A stretch of 60,843 nucleotides of DNA from Alterluteimonas quercicellularis (GCF_021191635.1 NZ_JAIWPR010000038.1:1-60843); one strand, 5' to 3'; counted from the stretch's first letter, positions 20,036 through 28,832 are shown. Notes: generated by a model not told the origin, from the letters alone. Translations and numbers: made by a program.

Positions 20036-20068
20036 GGGGGGGGGGGGCCCCCCCCCCCCCCCCCCCCC
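20036..20068. other. G12C21 homopolymer tract, probable assembly error
   Basis: Twelve G (20036-20047) are followed directly by twenty-one C (20048-20068). In the preceding repeat unit the same place (after GACATCGCGTCG) holds a strong inverted-repeat hairpin. Poly-G read tails from both sides would produce exactly G-run plus C-run. Confidence 0.75.
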
Positions 20069-20178
20069 GACCCGGATGCCGCCGCGCGAATGACGAAGAG
20101 CGAACGCGTCCCCACGCACCGGCGCGACGGCCCCGGCATCGGCGCCGGAGACATCGTGTCGCGCGCGACCGGGACGGA

Positions 20179-21168
20179 TCAGCCGCCGTCCCAGGCCCGG
20201 CGCCAGTCGCGCCAGTGCGGTGCGTCGGCGGACGCCGGCACCGGCGTTTCGTCGGCCAGCACCCGGCGCAGCTCGGCGCGCGACCAGCCGGGCAGCAGCC
20301 GCAGCACGAAGTCGATGCCGAAGTCGCGCAGCACCTGGTCGCGCTTGAGCAGCAGCCAGGCGGTGCAGCCGGGCAGGATCGCCTCGGCCGGCAGCGTAAC
20401 CAGTCCGGGCTCGCGCTCGGGCAGCGCCATCTCCGCCAGGATGCCGACCCCCATGCCCGCGCGCACGTAGGTCTTGATCAGGTCGCCGTCGCGCGCGGTC
20501 AGCGCGAACTGCGGGTCCAGGCCGGCGCCGGCGAACGCGCGCCGCAGCGAGGAGGCCGGCTCGCGCGAGGACTCGTAGCTGATCAGGCGCGGCCCGACCA
20601 GGTCCTCCAGCCGCAGTCCGTCGCCCGCGGCCGCCAGCGGGTGGTCGGCCGGCACCAGCACCACGCGCTGCCACCGGTACAGCGGCAGCGCGATGTCGGC
20701 GTCCGGCGCATCGCCGCCGGTGCTGACGATGGCGAGTTCCGCCTCGCCCTTGTCCAGCCGTTGCAGCGACTCGCGGTCGCCGCCCGCGGCCAGGTGGAAC
20801 GAGACCCGCGGATAGCGCGAGGCCAGTCGGCCCAGCGCGGGCGGCAGCACGTAGCGCGCCTGGGTATGGGTGGTGGCGATGCGCAGCTCGCCGTCGTGGT
20901 CGGCGCGCAGGTTGGCGGCGAGCGCGCCGATGTTGCCCATGCCGGCCAGCACGCCGCGCGCCTGCTCCAGCACCTGCTCGCCGCCGGGGGTCAGGCCGGC
21001 GAGCGTGCGCCCCCTGCGCGAGAACAGCAGGAAGCCCAGTTCGTCCTCCATCAGCTTGAGCTGCTTGGAGAGCGTGGACTGGGTGGCGTAGACCCGCGTG
21101 GCCGCGAGGGTGATGTTGAAGCCCGCGTCGACGATCGCGGTGAAGTAGCGCAGCTGGATGAAGGTCAT
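20179..21168 (-). CDS. CysB-like LysR-family transcriptional regulator
   Basis: I start at the ATG at 21168 (MTFIQLRYFTAIVDAGFNIT). The 329-residue protein has an N-terminal winged helix-turn-helix (about 1-60, NITLAATRVYATQSTLSKQL, MEDELGFLLF) that resembles CysB/Cbl rather than generic LysR proteins (compare NIT..A...Y..Q...SKQ...EDELG). A substrate-binding domain follows (about 90-300). CysB-type proteins sense N-acetylserine or related sulfur signals and activate sulfur scavenging. It is divergent from the TonB receptor of the organosulfur cluster across a 328-bp promoter region. Confidence 0.88.
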   Translation of the reverse strand: MTFIQLRYFTAIVDAGFNITLAATRVYATQSTLSKQLKLMEDELGFLLFSRRGRTLAGLTPGGEQVLEQARGVLAGMGNIGALAANLRADHDGELRIATTHTQARYVLPPALGRLASRYPRVSFHLAAGGDRESLQRLDKGEAELAIVSTGGDAPDADIALPLYRWQRVVLVPADHPLAAAGDGLRLEDLVGPRLISYESSREPASSLRRAFAGAGLDPQFALTARDGDLIKTYVRAGMGVGILAEMALPEREPGLVTLPAEAILPGCTAWLLLKRDQVLRDFGIDFVLRLLPGWSRAELRRVLADETPVPASADAPHWRDWRRAWDGG

Positions 21169-21400
21169 GCCCGGGACCGGAAGGAAGGGAGGAAACGCGG
21201 CCGCCGGTACGCATCCCGCCACCCGGCCTGCGCCGACGGCGAGCCTTCCCTGTCCCGCCGACGGAGCATCGCCCGCGCCGACGCGCCCCGCCCTGCCGCG
21301 CCGGACCCCGGTCGCGCCCTCCCGCAGGCCGGGGGCGTCCCGATGATTGGAGGGCGGCGAGGCGCTTGTCAATCGCGACCGCCGTCCGGGTTCCCATATC

Positions 21401-21458
21401 GAAAACCGAATGGCGGCATGCGAAATCCGAACTTCCGGGGCATGCCGGGCACACCTAG
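21401..21458 (+). promoter_or_regulatory. Candidate activator site and -10 of the organosulfur TonB receptor gene
   Basis: The site at 21401-21428 reads GAAAACCGAATGGCGGCA then TGCGAAATCC. A similar site lies at 23785-23813 before the ABC-importer gene (16 of the first 22 bases identical). In both, CCTAG begins exactly 53 bases from the site start, here 21454 (CCTAGATT, a possible -10). This leaves a leader of about 30 nt before the receptor ATG at 21497. The adjacent CysB-like regulator is the obvious candidate to bind. Confidence 0.55.
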
Positions 21459-21496
21459 ATTGCTGCGGCACAACATCCGCCACGAGCCCGCAGACG

Positions 21497-23707
21497 ATGC
21501 CCCTGCCAGCCCCTTTTCACGCCACGCCCTCCCGTTTCCTGCGCGCGAACCTGCTGGCGCTGGCCTGCCTGGCCGTCCTCGCCGGGACGGCCGGGGCGGC
21601 GGAGCCGGAGGCGGAAGCCGCAGCCGGCGCGGACGCCGAGGAGGCGGCTCGCACCGGTGCGCCGCCTGCCGAGACCGCGCTGCCCACGGTCATCGTCACC
21701 GCGCAGAAGCGGCGCACCGCGCAGCAGGACACGCCGCTGGCGGTCAGCACGGTGGGCGCCGACGCCATCGAGCGCGGCCGCGTCGAGACGATCAAGGAGC
21801 TGATGGGCGAGGTGCCGGGCCTGGTCGCGCCCGGTTCGATCTCGAACATGCAGACGCTCTTCATCCGCGGCATCGGCACCTCCAACGTCGGCTTCTACCC
21901 GGCGGTGGCGGTGTACGTGGACGACATCTACCGCCCGCGGCCGTTCGGCATCGGCACCTTCAGCCTGCCGGACATCGAGCGCATCGAGGTGCTGCGCGGG
22001 CCGCAGGGCACGCTGTACGGCCAGAACAGCAGCGCCGGCGCGCTGAAGTTCGTATCCCGCGATCCCGACGGCACGCGCACCGGCACGGTCTCGCTCGGCG
22101 TCGGCAACGACGGCTACCGCCAGGCCAGCGCCTACTTCGCGGGCCCGCTCGGCGAAGGCCCGCTGTCGGCGGGGCTGGCGCTGGCCAGCCGGCGCACCGA
22201 CGGCTACACCCACAACGCCCACCTCGACCGCCAGGTGGACGCGACCCGCCTCGACCAGGCCCGGCTCAAGCTCCGCTTCGACGGCGGCGGGCCGACCACC
22301 GCGACGCTGTCGCTGGACTACGGCCGCGACCGCTCCGACAACGCGCTCTACGTACCGGTCGGCTACCCGGGCGCCGACGAGCGCACCACCTTCGCCGGCA
22401 TCGATACCCGCCTGGGCCGCACCGACAAGGGCGCCGCACTGCACGTCGAACACGTCATCGACCCGCACCTGACGCTGCGCTCGATCACCGGCTACCGGCG
22501 CTTCTCCGACGATCCCTCGCCCTGGGACCAGGACGGCACGCCCGAGTTCGCCGAGGGCTGGGTGCAGAACATCGACCAGAAGCAGTTCTCGCAGGAACTT
22601 CAACTGGGCGGCAGCTACGAGCGGCTGTTCTTCACCCTGGGCGCGGTGTACTTCCGCGAGCACCTGCTGTTCGACCGGCTGACGGTCATCAACGACCGCT
22701 ACTCCGAGCTGGTCAGCGACCTGGCCAGCGAGAGCGCCGCGCTCTACGGCCAGGCCGAGCTGAAGCTGGGCGACGCCTGGGGCCTGGTGGCCGGCCTGCG
22801 CGCCAGCCGCGACGAGCAGTCTTTCGGCAACCAGGCCTACCGCAACACCGCCGACGGCGAGCGCGTCGCGCAGGACTACGCGGTCTCCGGCCTCGGCGAG
22901 CGCTGGAGTTCGCTCACGCCGAAGATCGGCGTCAACCGCCGCTGGGCCAACGGCCTGCTCGGCTACTTCAACATCACCCGCGGCGAGAAGATCGGCGGCT
23001 ACAACCGCGCCGCCTCCACCGCCGAGATCGCCGCGCTGCCGGTCGGCCCCGAGGAGGTCACCGCCTACGAGCTGGGCGCCAAGCAGCGGGCCTGGAACGG
23101 CCGCCTGGAGACCAGCGTCGCCGCGTTCTACAACGACTTCGAGGACTACCAGGCCAACGTCACCAACCCGGTGGTCAACGGCCAGTACATCGCCGGGGCG
23201 GTGGTGGTGAACGCCGCCAAGGCGCACACCTGGGGCGTCGAGTTCGAGGGCGCGGTGCGGCTGACGCCCGCCTGGGACGTGCGCGCCTCGGCGGCCTACC
23301 TGCGCACGCGCTTCGACGCGTTCGAGAATCCCACGGGCGCCGCCAGCACCGACTACACCGGCAACGAGCTGCCCAGCGCGCCGCGCTGGACGGCGAGCCT
23401 GGGCACCACCCTGCGCCTGCCGCTGGCGGTGCCCGGCGAGGTGCTGCTGAGCGCCAACGCACGCTACGTCGACGCGCAGTACTCCGACATCGGCAACACC
23501 GGGATGATCCGCATCGATCCGCAGACCTACGTCGGCGCCGGCGTCTCCTACCGCAGCGCGGACGGCCACTGGACCGTCTCGCTCACCTCCACCAACCTGC
23601 TCGACCGCACCTACCCGGTCAACCTGAAGTACCGCGCGGGGGTGAGCCACCAGGCCGCCTACAACCCGCCCCGGCAGACCGTGCTCGGCTTGCGCTACGA
23701 CTACTGA
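21497..23707 (+). CDS. TonB-dependent outer-membrane receptor of the organosulfur cluster
   Basis: I start at the ATG at 21497 (MPLPAPFHATPSRFLRANLL), which begins a signal peptide (LLALACLAVLAGTAGAAEP). The 736-residue product has a TonB box-like VIVTAQKRR (about 70), a plug domain (about 80-190, IKELMGEVPGLVAPGSISNM, FIRGIGTSN, IEVLRGPQGTLYGQNSSAGA) and a beta-barrel ending TVLGLRYDY with a terminal aromatic residue. Such receptors take up scarce solutes, and the neighbours (ABC importer, TauD enzyme, CysK) suggest an organosulfur compound. Divergent from the CysB-like regulator. Confidence 0.92.
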   Translation: MPLPAPFHATPSRFLRANLLALACLAVLAGTAGAAEPEAEAAAGADAEEAARTGAPPAETALPTVIVTAQKRRTAQQDTPLAVSTVGADAIERGRVETIKELMGEVPGLVAPGSISNMQTLFIRGIGTSNVGFYPAVAVYVDDIYRPRPFGIGTFSLPDIERIEVLRGPQGTLYGQNSSAGALKFVSRDPDGTRTGTVSLGVGNDGYRQASAYFAGPLGEGPLSAGLALASRRTDGYTHNAHLDRQVDATRLDQARLKLRFDGGGPTTATLSLDYGRDRSDNALYVPVGYPGADERTTFAGIDTRLGRTDKGAALHVEHVIDPHLTLRSITGYRRFSDDPSPWDQDGTPEFAEGWVQNIDQKQFSQELQLGGSYERLFFTLGAVYFREHLLFDRLTVINDRYSELVSDLASESAALYGQAELKLGDAWGLVAGLRASRDEQSFGNQAYRNTADGERVAQDYAVSGLGERWSSLTPKIGVNRRWANGLLGYFNITRGEKIGGYNRAASTAEIAALPVGPEEVTAYELGAKQRAWNGRLETSVAAFYNDFEDYQANVTNPVVNGQYIAGAVVVNAAKAHTWGVEFEGAVRLTPAWDVRASAAYLRTRFDAFENPTGAASTDYTGNELPSAPRWTASLGTTLRLPLAVPGEVLLSANARYVDAQYSDIGNTGMIRIDPQTYVGAGVSYRSADGHWTVSLTSTNLLDRTYPVNLKYRAGVSHQAAYNPPRQTVLGLRYDY

Positions 23708-23784
23708 TGGACGCCGCGCGCCGCCCCGCCCGTGCGCCCGCGCCCCATGCCACGGAGGCAATGGGAAGCCGCCCGGCCTATTGG

Positions 23785-23842
23785 GAAATTCGCATGGCCG
23801 CAGTCGGAAAACCCATTTCACCGCCGCGGCCGGCGTCCCTAG
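23785..23842 (+). promoter_or_regulatory. Candidate activator site and -10 before the ABC importer genes
   Basis: The site at 23785-23813 reads GAAATTCGCATGGCCGCA then GTCGGAAAACC and resembles the site at 21401-21428. CCTAG follows at 23838, again 53 bases from the site start. This gives a leader of about 50 nt before the ATG at 23901, so the importer genes probably have their own promoter under the same regulator as the receptor. Confidence 0.55.
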
Positions 23843-23900
23843 GCTGGGGTTTCGCCGTCGGCGCACCGCCGCACGGCCCCGTTCCCCGGCCCGCTTCCCG

Positions 23901-24932
23901 ATGACGACCGCCCGCCCCGGCCCCGCCCGACCGCCCCGCCTGCTGCGCCTGCTCGCCGGCACCGCGCTCGCGCTGCTGGCGGCCTGCTCGGGCCCGGGCG
24001 AGCCCGACGACGGCCTGCCGGTGCTGCCGGTCACCGTGTTCGCGGCGCCCTCGCAGAGCCTGTGGCTGCCGACCCTCATCACCGAGCTCGGGCTCGACGA
24101 GAAGCAGGGCTTCCGGCTGCGGGTGAACCCGAAGCCCGGCCAGGTCGCCTACACCGACTTCGCCACCGGCGCCGACCCGGTGTGCTACTGCGCCAACCCG
24201 GCCGCGGTCGCGCGCTTCGTGCAGCAGGGCGCGGACATCACCCTGCTGTGGAACGCGTTCGAGCTGGACTACTACGTCATCACCCGCCGCGACGACATCC
24301 GCACGCTGCAGGACCTGCACGGCAAGCGCCTGGGCGCGGACACCTCCTCGGGCACCTGGGCGATCGCGGCCTGGCTGCTGCAGGGCAACGGCGTGGCGCT
24401 GGACCGGGTCGACCTGCGCTCGTCCTCGCACCATGCCGCCGGCGTGGCCGAACTGAAGCTGGGCCGCCTGGACGCCATCGTCAGCGGCATGGTCGACCTG
24501 GCGATCCTGCGCAGCGGCGAGGACGCGCAGGCATGGCGCGCGCTGGAACTGGACCGCGAGCGCCTGTGGCCGGGCGAGGCCGGGGCCGGCGTGCCGAGCA
24601 TCGCGTTCGGGGTCTGGCGGCCGTGGCTGCAGGCGCCCGGCAACCTGGAACTCGCGCGCAAGCTCTACCGCGCCAGCCGCGAGGCGGCGGACTACCTCGC
24701 CCGCCACCCCGACGAGGCCGCGCGCATCGTCAGCGCGAAGACGGCGATGCCCGAGGCGGCGCTGCGCGCGCTCTTCCGCGAGCGCCCCGACATGATCGAC
24801 ATCCGCCCGATGCCGGAGTACCGCGATGCGGTGAAGCACCTGACCCAGGAAGTGCTGCCGCGCGCGGGCCAGCTGGAGCGCCCGCTCACCGACACGGAGC
24901 TCGCAGGCTATGTCCACGACTTCGCGCCCTGA
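23901..24932 (+). CDS. ABC importer substrate-binding lipoprotein (SsuA/TauA/NMT1-like)
   Basis: I start at the ATG at 23901 (MTTARPGPARPPRLLRLLAG). The 343-residue product has a lipoprotein signal with lipobox LAAC (Cys about residue 31). The NMT1/SsuA-like periplasmic-binding fold follows: LWLPTLITELGLDEKQGFRL, DFATGADPVCYCANPAAVAR, LHGKRLGADTSSGTWAIAAW. Family members bind sulfonates, taurine, nitrate or pyrimidine precursors; the neighbours favour a sulfonate or sulfate ester. It overlaps the permease gene start by 23 bp. Confidence 0.88.
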   Translation: MTTARPGPARPPRLLRLLAGTALALLAACSGPGEPDDGLPVLPVTVFAAPSQSLWLPTLITELGLDEKQGFRLRVNPKPGQVAYTDFATGADPVCYCANPAAVARFVQQGADITLLWNAFELDYYVITRRDDIRTLQDLHGKRLGADTSSGTWAIAAWLLQGNGVALDRVDLRSSSHHAAGVAELKLGRLDAIVSGMVDLAILRSGEDAQAWRALELDRERLWPGEAGAGVPSIAFGVWRPWLQAPGNLELARKLYRASREAADYLARHPDEAARIVSAKTAMPEAALRALFRERPDMIDIRPMPEYRDAVKHLTQEVLPRAGQLERPLTDTELAGYVHDFAP

Positions 24933-25725
24933 GCTGGCGCCGGCGGGCCTCGCCGCGCCGGGCCGCGCGCGCTGGCGCCTGCCGGCGGCGCTCAACGTCG
25001 AGGCGGTGCTCGCCTTCGCCGCGATCGCGCTGGCCTGGCACGCCGCGTCCCGCGTGCTGCCGCCGTTCCTGTTCCCGCCCTTCGGCGCGATCGGCGCGGC
25101 GATCGCCGACGTGCTCACCTCGCCGCAGGGGCTGGCCGCGGCCGGCGCCACCTACCTGCGCATCCTCGCCGGGCTGGCGGCCAGCTTCGCGCTGGCGGTG
25201 CCGCTGGGGCTGTGGGCCGGCTTCCGCCGCCGCGCCGACCGCGCGCTGCTGCCGCTGGTGCAGTTCGCGCAGGGCGTGCCGGCGGTGTGCTGGGTGATCT
25301 TCGCGGTGCTGTGGTTCAAGCAGCTGGAACTGCGGATCGCGTTCGTGGTGATCGTCAGCACGCTGCCGGTGTTCTTCTACCAGGTCCGCGAGGGCGTGCG
25401 CTCGGTGCCGCAGGAACTGACCGACATGGTGCGCGCGCTGCGCCCCACGCGCCTGCAGCTGGTGCGCAAGCTGGTGCTGCCCTCGCTGGCGCCGCAGGTG
25501 CTCACCGCGTGGCGGCTCAACCTCGGCAGCGGCACCAAGGTGACGATCATGGCCGAGCTGCTGGGCGGCATCAGCGGCATCGGCCACCAGCTGCGGCTGT
25601 CGCAGGAACTGTTCCGCATGGACCAGGCGATCGCCTGGACCGTCGCCCTGGTCGCGTTCGTGCTCGCCACCAACGCGCTGGTCACCGTGGTCGACCGGCG
25701 CCTGCTGCGCTGGCGCGTCGCCTGA
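24910..25725 (+). CDS. ABC importer permease (SsuC/TauC-like)
   Basis: The 271-residue protein has about six membrane segments and the binding-protein-dependent permease motif around ELTDMVRALRPTRLQLVRKL (EAA loop, about 155-185), with VLPSLAPQVLTAWRLNLGSG following. LLGGISGIGHQLRLSQELF resembles SsuC and TauC. It works with the overlapping upstream binding protein and the ATPase that begins 9 bp downstream. Confidence 0.9.
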   Translation: MSTTSRPELAPAGLAAPGRARWRLPAALNVEAVLAFAAIALAWHAASRVLPPFLFPPFGAIGAAIADVLTSPQGLAAAGATYLRILAGLAASFALAVPLGLWAGFRRRADRALLPLVQFAQGVPAVCWVIFAVLWFKQLELRIAFVVIVSTLPVFFYQVREGVRSVPQELTDMVRALRPTRLQLVRKLVLPSLAPQVLTAWRLNLGSGTKVTIMAELLGGISGIGHQLRLSQELFRMDQAIAWTVALVAFVLATNALVTVVDRRLLRWRVA

Positions 25726-25734
25726 GGCCCCGCC

Positions 25735-26553
25735 ATGCACGCCGCTCCCGCCGTCCTGCCGCCCGCCGGCGCCGCGCCGTCCGTGGCGATCGCCTGCGAC
25801 CGCGTGGTCAAGGTCTACGCGCGCGAGGGCGCCGCCACCCGCGCGGTCGACGGCCTGTCCTTCGCCGTGGCCGCCGGCGAGTACGTGTGCATCATCGGCC
25901 GCACCGGCTGCGGCAAGTCGACCACGCTGAACCTGCTGCTCGGGCTGCAGCGCCCGACCGCCGGCAGCGTCCGCGTGCTGGGGCACGACCCGCACGCCGA
26001 GTTCGACGCCCTGCGCGGCCGGATGTCGTGCATCTTCCAGGGCGACCGGCTGCTGCCCTGGCGCAGCCTGCTCGACAACGTGCGCCTGCCGCTGGAGATC
26101 CTGGGCGTCGACGAGGCCGCGCTGGCGGTCGGGCCGGCCGACTGGCTGCGGCGCGTCGGCCTGGACGGCTACGCCGACGCGCTGCCGGCGCAGGTCTCGG
26201 GCGGCATGCGCCAGCGCGCGGCGATGGCGCGCGCGCTGGCCAGCGACCCGCGCATCGTGCTCGCCGACGAGGCCTTCGGCCACCTCGACGAGGTCACCGG
26301 CCAGCGGATCAAGGCCGACTTCCGCGCGCTGGTCCGCGACACCGGCAAGACGGTGCTGCACATCACCCACTCGATCGAGGAGGCCATCGCGATGGCCGAC
26401 CGGATCCTGGTGATGGGCGGGGGCCGGCTCTGGGCCGCGCACGAGACCGAGGCGGCCACGCGCGCCGCCGGCGGGACCGAGGCGCTGCGCCGCCTGCTCT
26501 ACGCGCAGGTGCAGGAGGCGGGCGAGGCCGCGCCCGGTGCCGCGCATGGCTGA
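25735..26553 (+). CDS. ABC importer ATP-binding protein (SsuB/TauB-like)
   Basis: The 272-residue protein has Walker A GRTGCGKSTTLNLLLG (about 58), the Q-loop with FQGDRLLPWRSLLDNV, the signature VSGGMRQRAAMARALASD, Walker B RIVLADEAFGHLD and the switch His in VLHITHSIEE. Spacing and sequence match the nitrate/sulfonate/taurine ATPase group. Its 3' end overlaps the MFS gene start by eight bases. Confidence 0.94.
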   Translation: MHAAPAVLPPAGAAPSVAIACDRVVKVYAREGAATRAVDGLSFAVAAGEYVCIIGRTGCGKSTTLNLLLGLQRPTAGSVRVLGHDPHAEFDALRGRMSCIFQGDRLLPWRSLLDNVRLPLEILGVDEAALAVGPADWLRRVGLDGYADALPAQVSGGMRQRAAMARALASDPRIVLADEAFGHLDEVTGQRIKADFRALVRDTGKTVLHITHSIEEAIAMADRILVMGGGRLWAAHETEAATRAAGGTEALRRLLYAQVQEAGEAAPGAAHG

Positions 26554-28003
26554 GACCGCCGGCGCCGCCGACGCGCCCGCGCACGAGGCGCCCGCCCGGC
26601 TGCGCCGGCGCGTGCCGCTGATCGTGGCCTGCACCTTCTTCATGGAGAACCTGGACAGCACCGTCATCGCCACCTCGCTGCCGGTGATGGCGGCCTCGTT
26701 CGGCGCCCCGCCGGCCTCGGTCAGCCTGGGGATCACCGCCTACGTGCTGACCCTGGCCGCCTTCATCCCGCTCAGCGCCTGGATGGCCGACCGCTTCGGC
26801 ACGCGCACCGTGTTCGTGGCCGCGATCCTGGTCTTCGTCGGCGCCTCGGTCGCCTGCGGCCTCAGCGACAGCCTGGGCGGCTTCGTGGCGGCGCGGATCG
26901 CACAGGGCGCGGGCGGCGCGATGATGGTGCCGGTGGGGCGCATGATCGTGCTGCGGACCACCACGCGCGCGGAGATGATGCGCGCGATCGCCACCCTCAC
27001 CTGGCCGGCGCTGGTGGCGCCGGTGATCGGCCCCTCGCTCGGCGGCCTGATCTCCACCTACGCCAGCTGGCGCTGGATCTTCTTCATCAACCTGCCCATC
27101 GGCCTGCTGGGCGCGGCGCTGGCCTGGCGCCTGGTGCCCGACCTGAAGCCCGAGGCGGCGCGCGCCTTCGACGGCCGCGGCTTCGCGGTCGCCTCGCTGG
27201 CGCTGACCGGGCTGATGGCCGCGCTCGCCCTGCTGACCCACGGCGCGCGCGGGGCCTGGCCGTGGGCCGCGCTGGCGCTGCTGGCCGCCTCGCTGTGGCT
27301 GGGCGCGCGCGCGGTGTCGCACATGCGCACGCATCCGCAGCCGCTGGTCGACCTGGCGCCGTTCTCGGTGCCGACCTTCGCCGAGACCATGTTCGCCGGC
27401 GCGTTCTCGCGCATCGCGGTCGCCGCCGGGCTGTTCCTGCTGCCGCTGATGTTCCAGGCCGCGTTCGGCATGACCCCGTTCGAGGCCGGGCTGCTGATGC
27501 TGGTGGGCGCCCTCGGCAGCCTGGGCACCAAGGCGATCGCGATCGGCGTGGTGCGCCGCTACGGCTTCCGCCGCGTGCTGCTGGTCAACAGCGTGCTGAT
27601 CGCCGCGGCGACGGCGGCCTGCCTGGCCTTCGCGCTGGAGCCGCCGGTGCCGGCGATGGCCGCGATCATGCTCGCGCTCGGCTTCACCCGCTCGCTGCAG
27701 TTCACCTGCGTCAACACGCTCGCCTTCGCCGACATGCCGGCCGAGCGCATGGGCGCGGCGAGCATGCTGTCGAGCATGGTCCAGCAGCTGGCCATCGCCG
27801 CCGGCGTGGCGACGTCCGCGCTCGCCCTGCAGGTGCTGGGCCGGCTGCACGGGCCGCCGGCGGACGACCCGGGGCTGGCCGATTTCCAGTTCGTACTGCT
27901 GCTGCTCACCGCGATCGCGCTGGTGGCGGCGGTGCGCTTTTCCCGGCTGCACGCCGATGCCGGTGCCGACGTGTCCGGCCCGGCGCGCGGCCGCACGACC
28001 TGA
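26546..28003 (+). CDS. MFS transporter, DHA2 (EmrB/QacA) type
   Basis: I prefer the ATG at 26546 (MAETAGAADAP); a GTG at 26537 is possible. The 485-residue protein has about 14 hydrophobic segments. The first carries FFMENLDSTVIATSLPVMAA, where the acidic and Asp residues in helix 1 mark DHA2 drug-proton antiporters. MADRFGTRTVFVAAILVFVG is the A-like motif of loop 2-3. In this operon it may export a toxic by-product or import a substrate across the inner membrane, which is inference. It overlaps the ABC ATPase gene. Confidence 0.88.
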   Translation: MAETAGAADAPAHEAPARLRRRVPLIVACTFFMENLDSTVIATSLPVMAASFGAPPASVSLGITAYVLTLAAFIPLSAWMADRFGTRTVFVAAILVFVGASVACGLSDSLGGFVAARIAQGAGGAMMVPVGRMIVLRTTTRAEMMRAIATLTWPALVAPVIGPSLGGLISTYASWRWIFFINLPIGLLGAALAWRLVPDLKPEAARAFDGRGFAVASLALTGLMAALALLTHGARGAWPWAALALLAASLWLGARAVSHMRTHPQPLVDLAPFSVPTFAETMFAGAFSRIAVAAGLFLLPLMFQAAFGMTPFEAGLLMLVGALGSLGTKAIAIGVVRRYGFRRVLLVNSVLIAAATAACLAFALEPPVPAMAAIMLALGFTRSLQFTCVNTLAFADMPAERMGAASMLSSMVQQLAIAAGVATSALALQVLGRLHGPPADDPGLADFQFVLLLLTAIALVAAVRFSRLHADAGADVSGPARGRTT

Positions 28004-28016
28004 AGGAGACGACGAG

Positions 28017-28832
28017 ATGAGCATCGAATGGGTGGACGCGGACTGGTGGCGGGCGCACGCCGCGGACCCGCTGCTGCTGCCGCTGGACGTGCGGCCGGCC
28101 GAACGCGCCGCGGCGGGACGCCTGCCGGGCGCGCGCGCGTTCGATCCGACCGCGCTGGGCCTGGCGTCGAGCGCGCCAGACGCGGTCGAGGCGCACCTGA
28201 CGCGCCTGGCCGACGCGCTGCAGGCGCTGGGCGTCGACCCGGAGCACCGGCTGCTGGTCTACGGCGACGGCGTCGACGCGCGCGTCGGCCGCGCCGCCTG
28301 GCTGCTGGCCTACGCCGGCCATCCGCGGATCCACGTGCTGGCCGACGGCGCCGACGCGCTGGCCGACGCGCTGACCGCCGGGGCGACGCCGCCGCCGGAC
28401 CGGCCCGGCCGCTTCCGGCCCGCGCCGCAGCGGGCGCTGCTGGCCGGCGCGCAGGACCTCCTCGAACGCGACGGCGCGACCCAGGTGCTCGACGCCCGCC
28501 GCCGCGAGGAATACCTGGGCGAGGCCGCCAAGGCGCCGCGCGCCGGGCGCATCCCCGGCGCCCTGCACCGCGACGCCGAGCGCAACCTCGGCGCCGACGG
28601 CCGGCTGCTGCCGGCCGCGGCCCTGCGCGCGGGCTTCCGCGACGATGGCCTGCGCAGCGACGCGCGCACCCTCGTCTACTGCGGCGGCGGCGGCCGCGCG
28701 GCGCAGACCTGGCTGGCGCTGCGCCGCGCCGGCTTCGACGACGCCGCGGTCTACCTGCCGTCCTGGAACGAATGGGGCGCGCGCCCGGAGCTGCCGGTCG
28801 AGACCGGCCCCGCCGCCGCGCCCGCCCGCTGA
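28017..28832 (+). CDS. Two-domain rhodanese-like sulfurtransferase
   Basis: Start at the ATG at 28017, preceded by AAGGAGACGA. The 271-residue protein has an inactive-looking N-terminal rhodanese domain (about 1-120, LPLDVRPAER, YGDGVDARVGRAAWLL, no Cys in the loop). The C-terminal catalytic domain (about 135-265) has VLDARRREEYLGE and the loop YCGGGGRAAQTW, active Cys222. Thiosulfate or 3-mercaptopyruvate sulfurtransferases have this layout, though the CGGGGR loop differs from the classic forms. It lies among sulfur genes, 13 bp after the MFS gene, and probably handles sulfane or sulfite sulfur. Confidence 0.85.
   Translation: MSIEWVDADWWRAHAADPLLLPLDVRPAERAAAGRLPGARAFDPTALGLASSAPDAVEAHLTRLADALQALGVDPEHRLLVYGDGVDARVGRAAWLLAYAGHPRIHVLADGADALADALTAGATPPPDRPGRFRPAPQRALLAGAQDLLERDGATQVLDARRREEYLGEAAKAPRAGRIPGALHRDAERNLGADGRLLPAAALRAGFRDDGLRSDARTLVYCGGGGRAAQTWLALRRAGFDDAAVYLPSWNEWGARPELPVETGPAAAPAR

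Noticed and set aside
19573..20154. Small minus-strand proteins rich in SALARD and FARRHSR-like phrases
   Set aside because: They are translations of the dispersed palindromic repeats, not genes.
17399..21454. A very long minus-strand frame across the sigma/PDZ genes and repeats
   Set aside because: It is antisense to well-supported genes and consists of low-complexity Ala/Arg/Gly sequence, as expected from GC-rich third positions.
21436..21466. Sigma-54 promoter GGGCAC...TTGC before the organosulfur receptor
   Set aside because: The spacing between the GG and GC elements is 12 rather than 10, and the partner promoter at 23838 has no such pattern.
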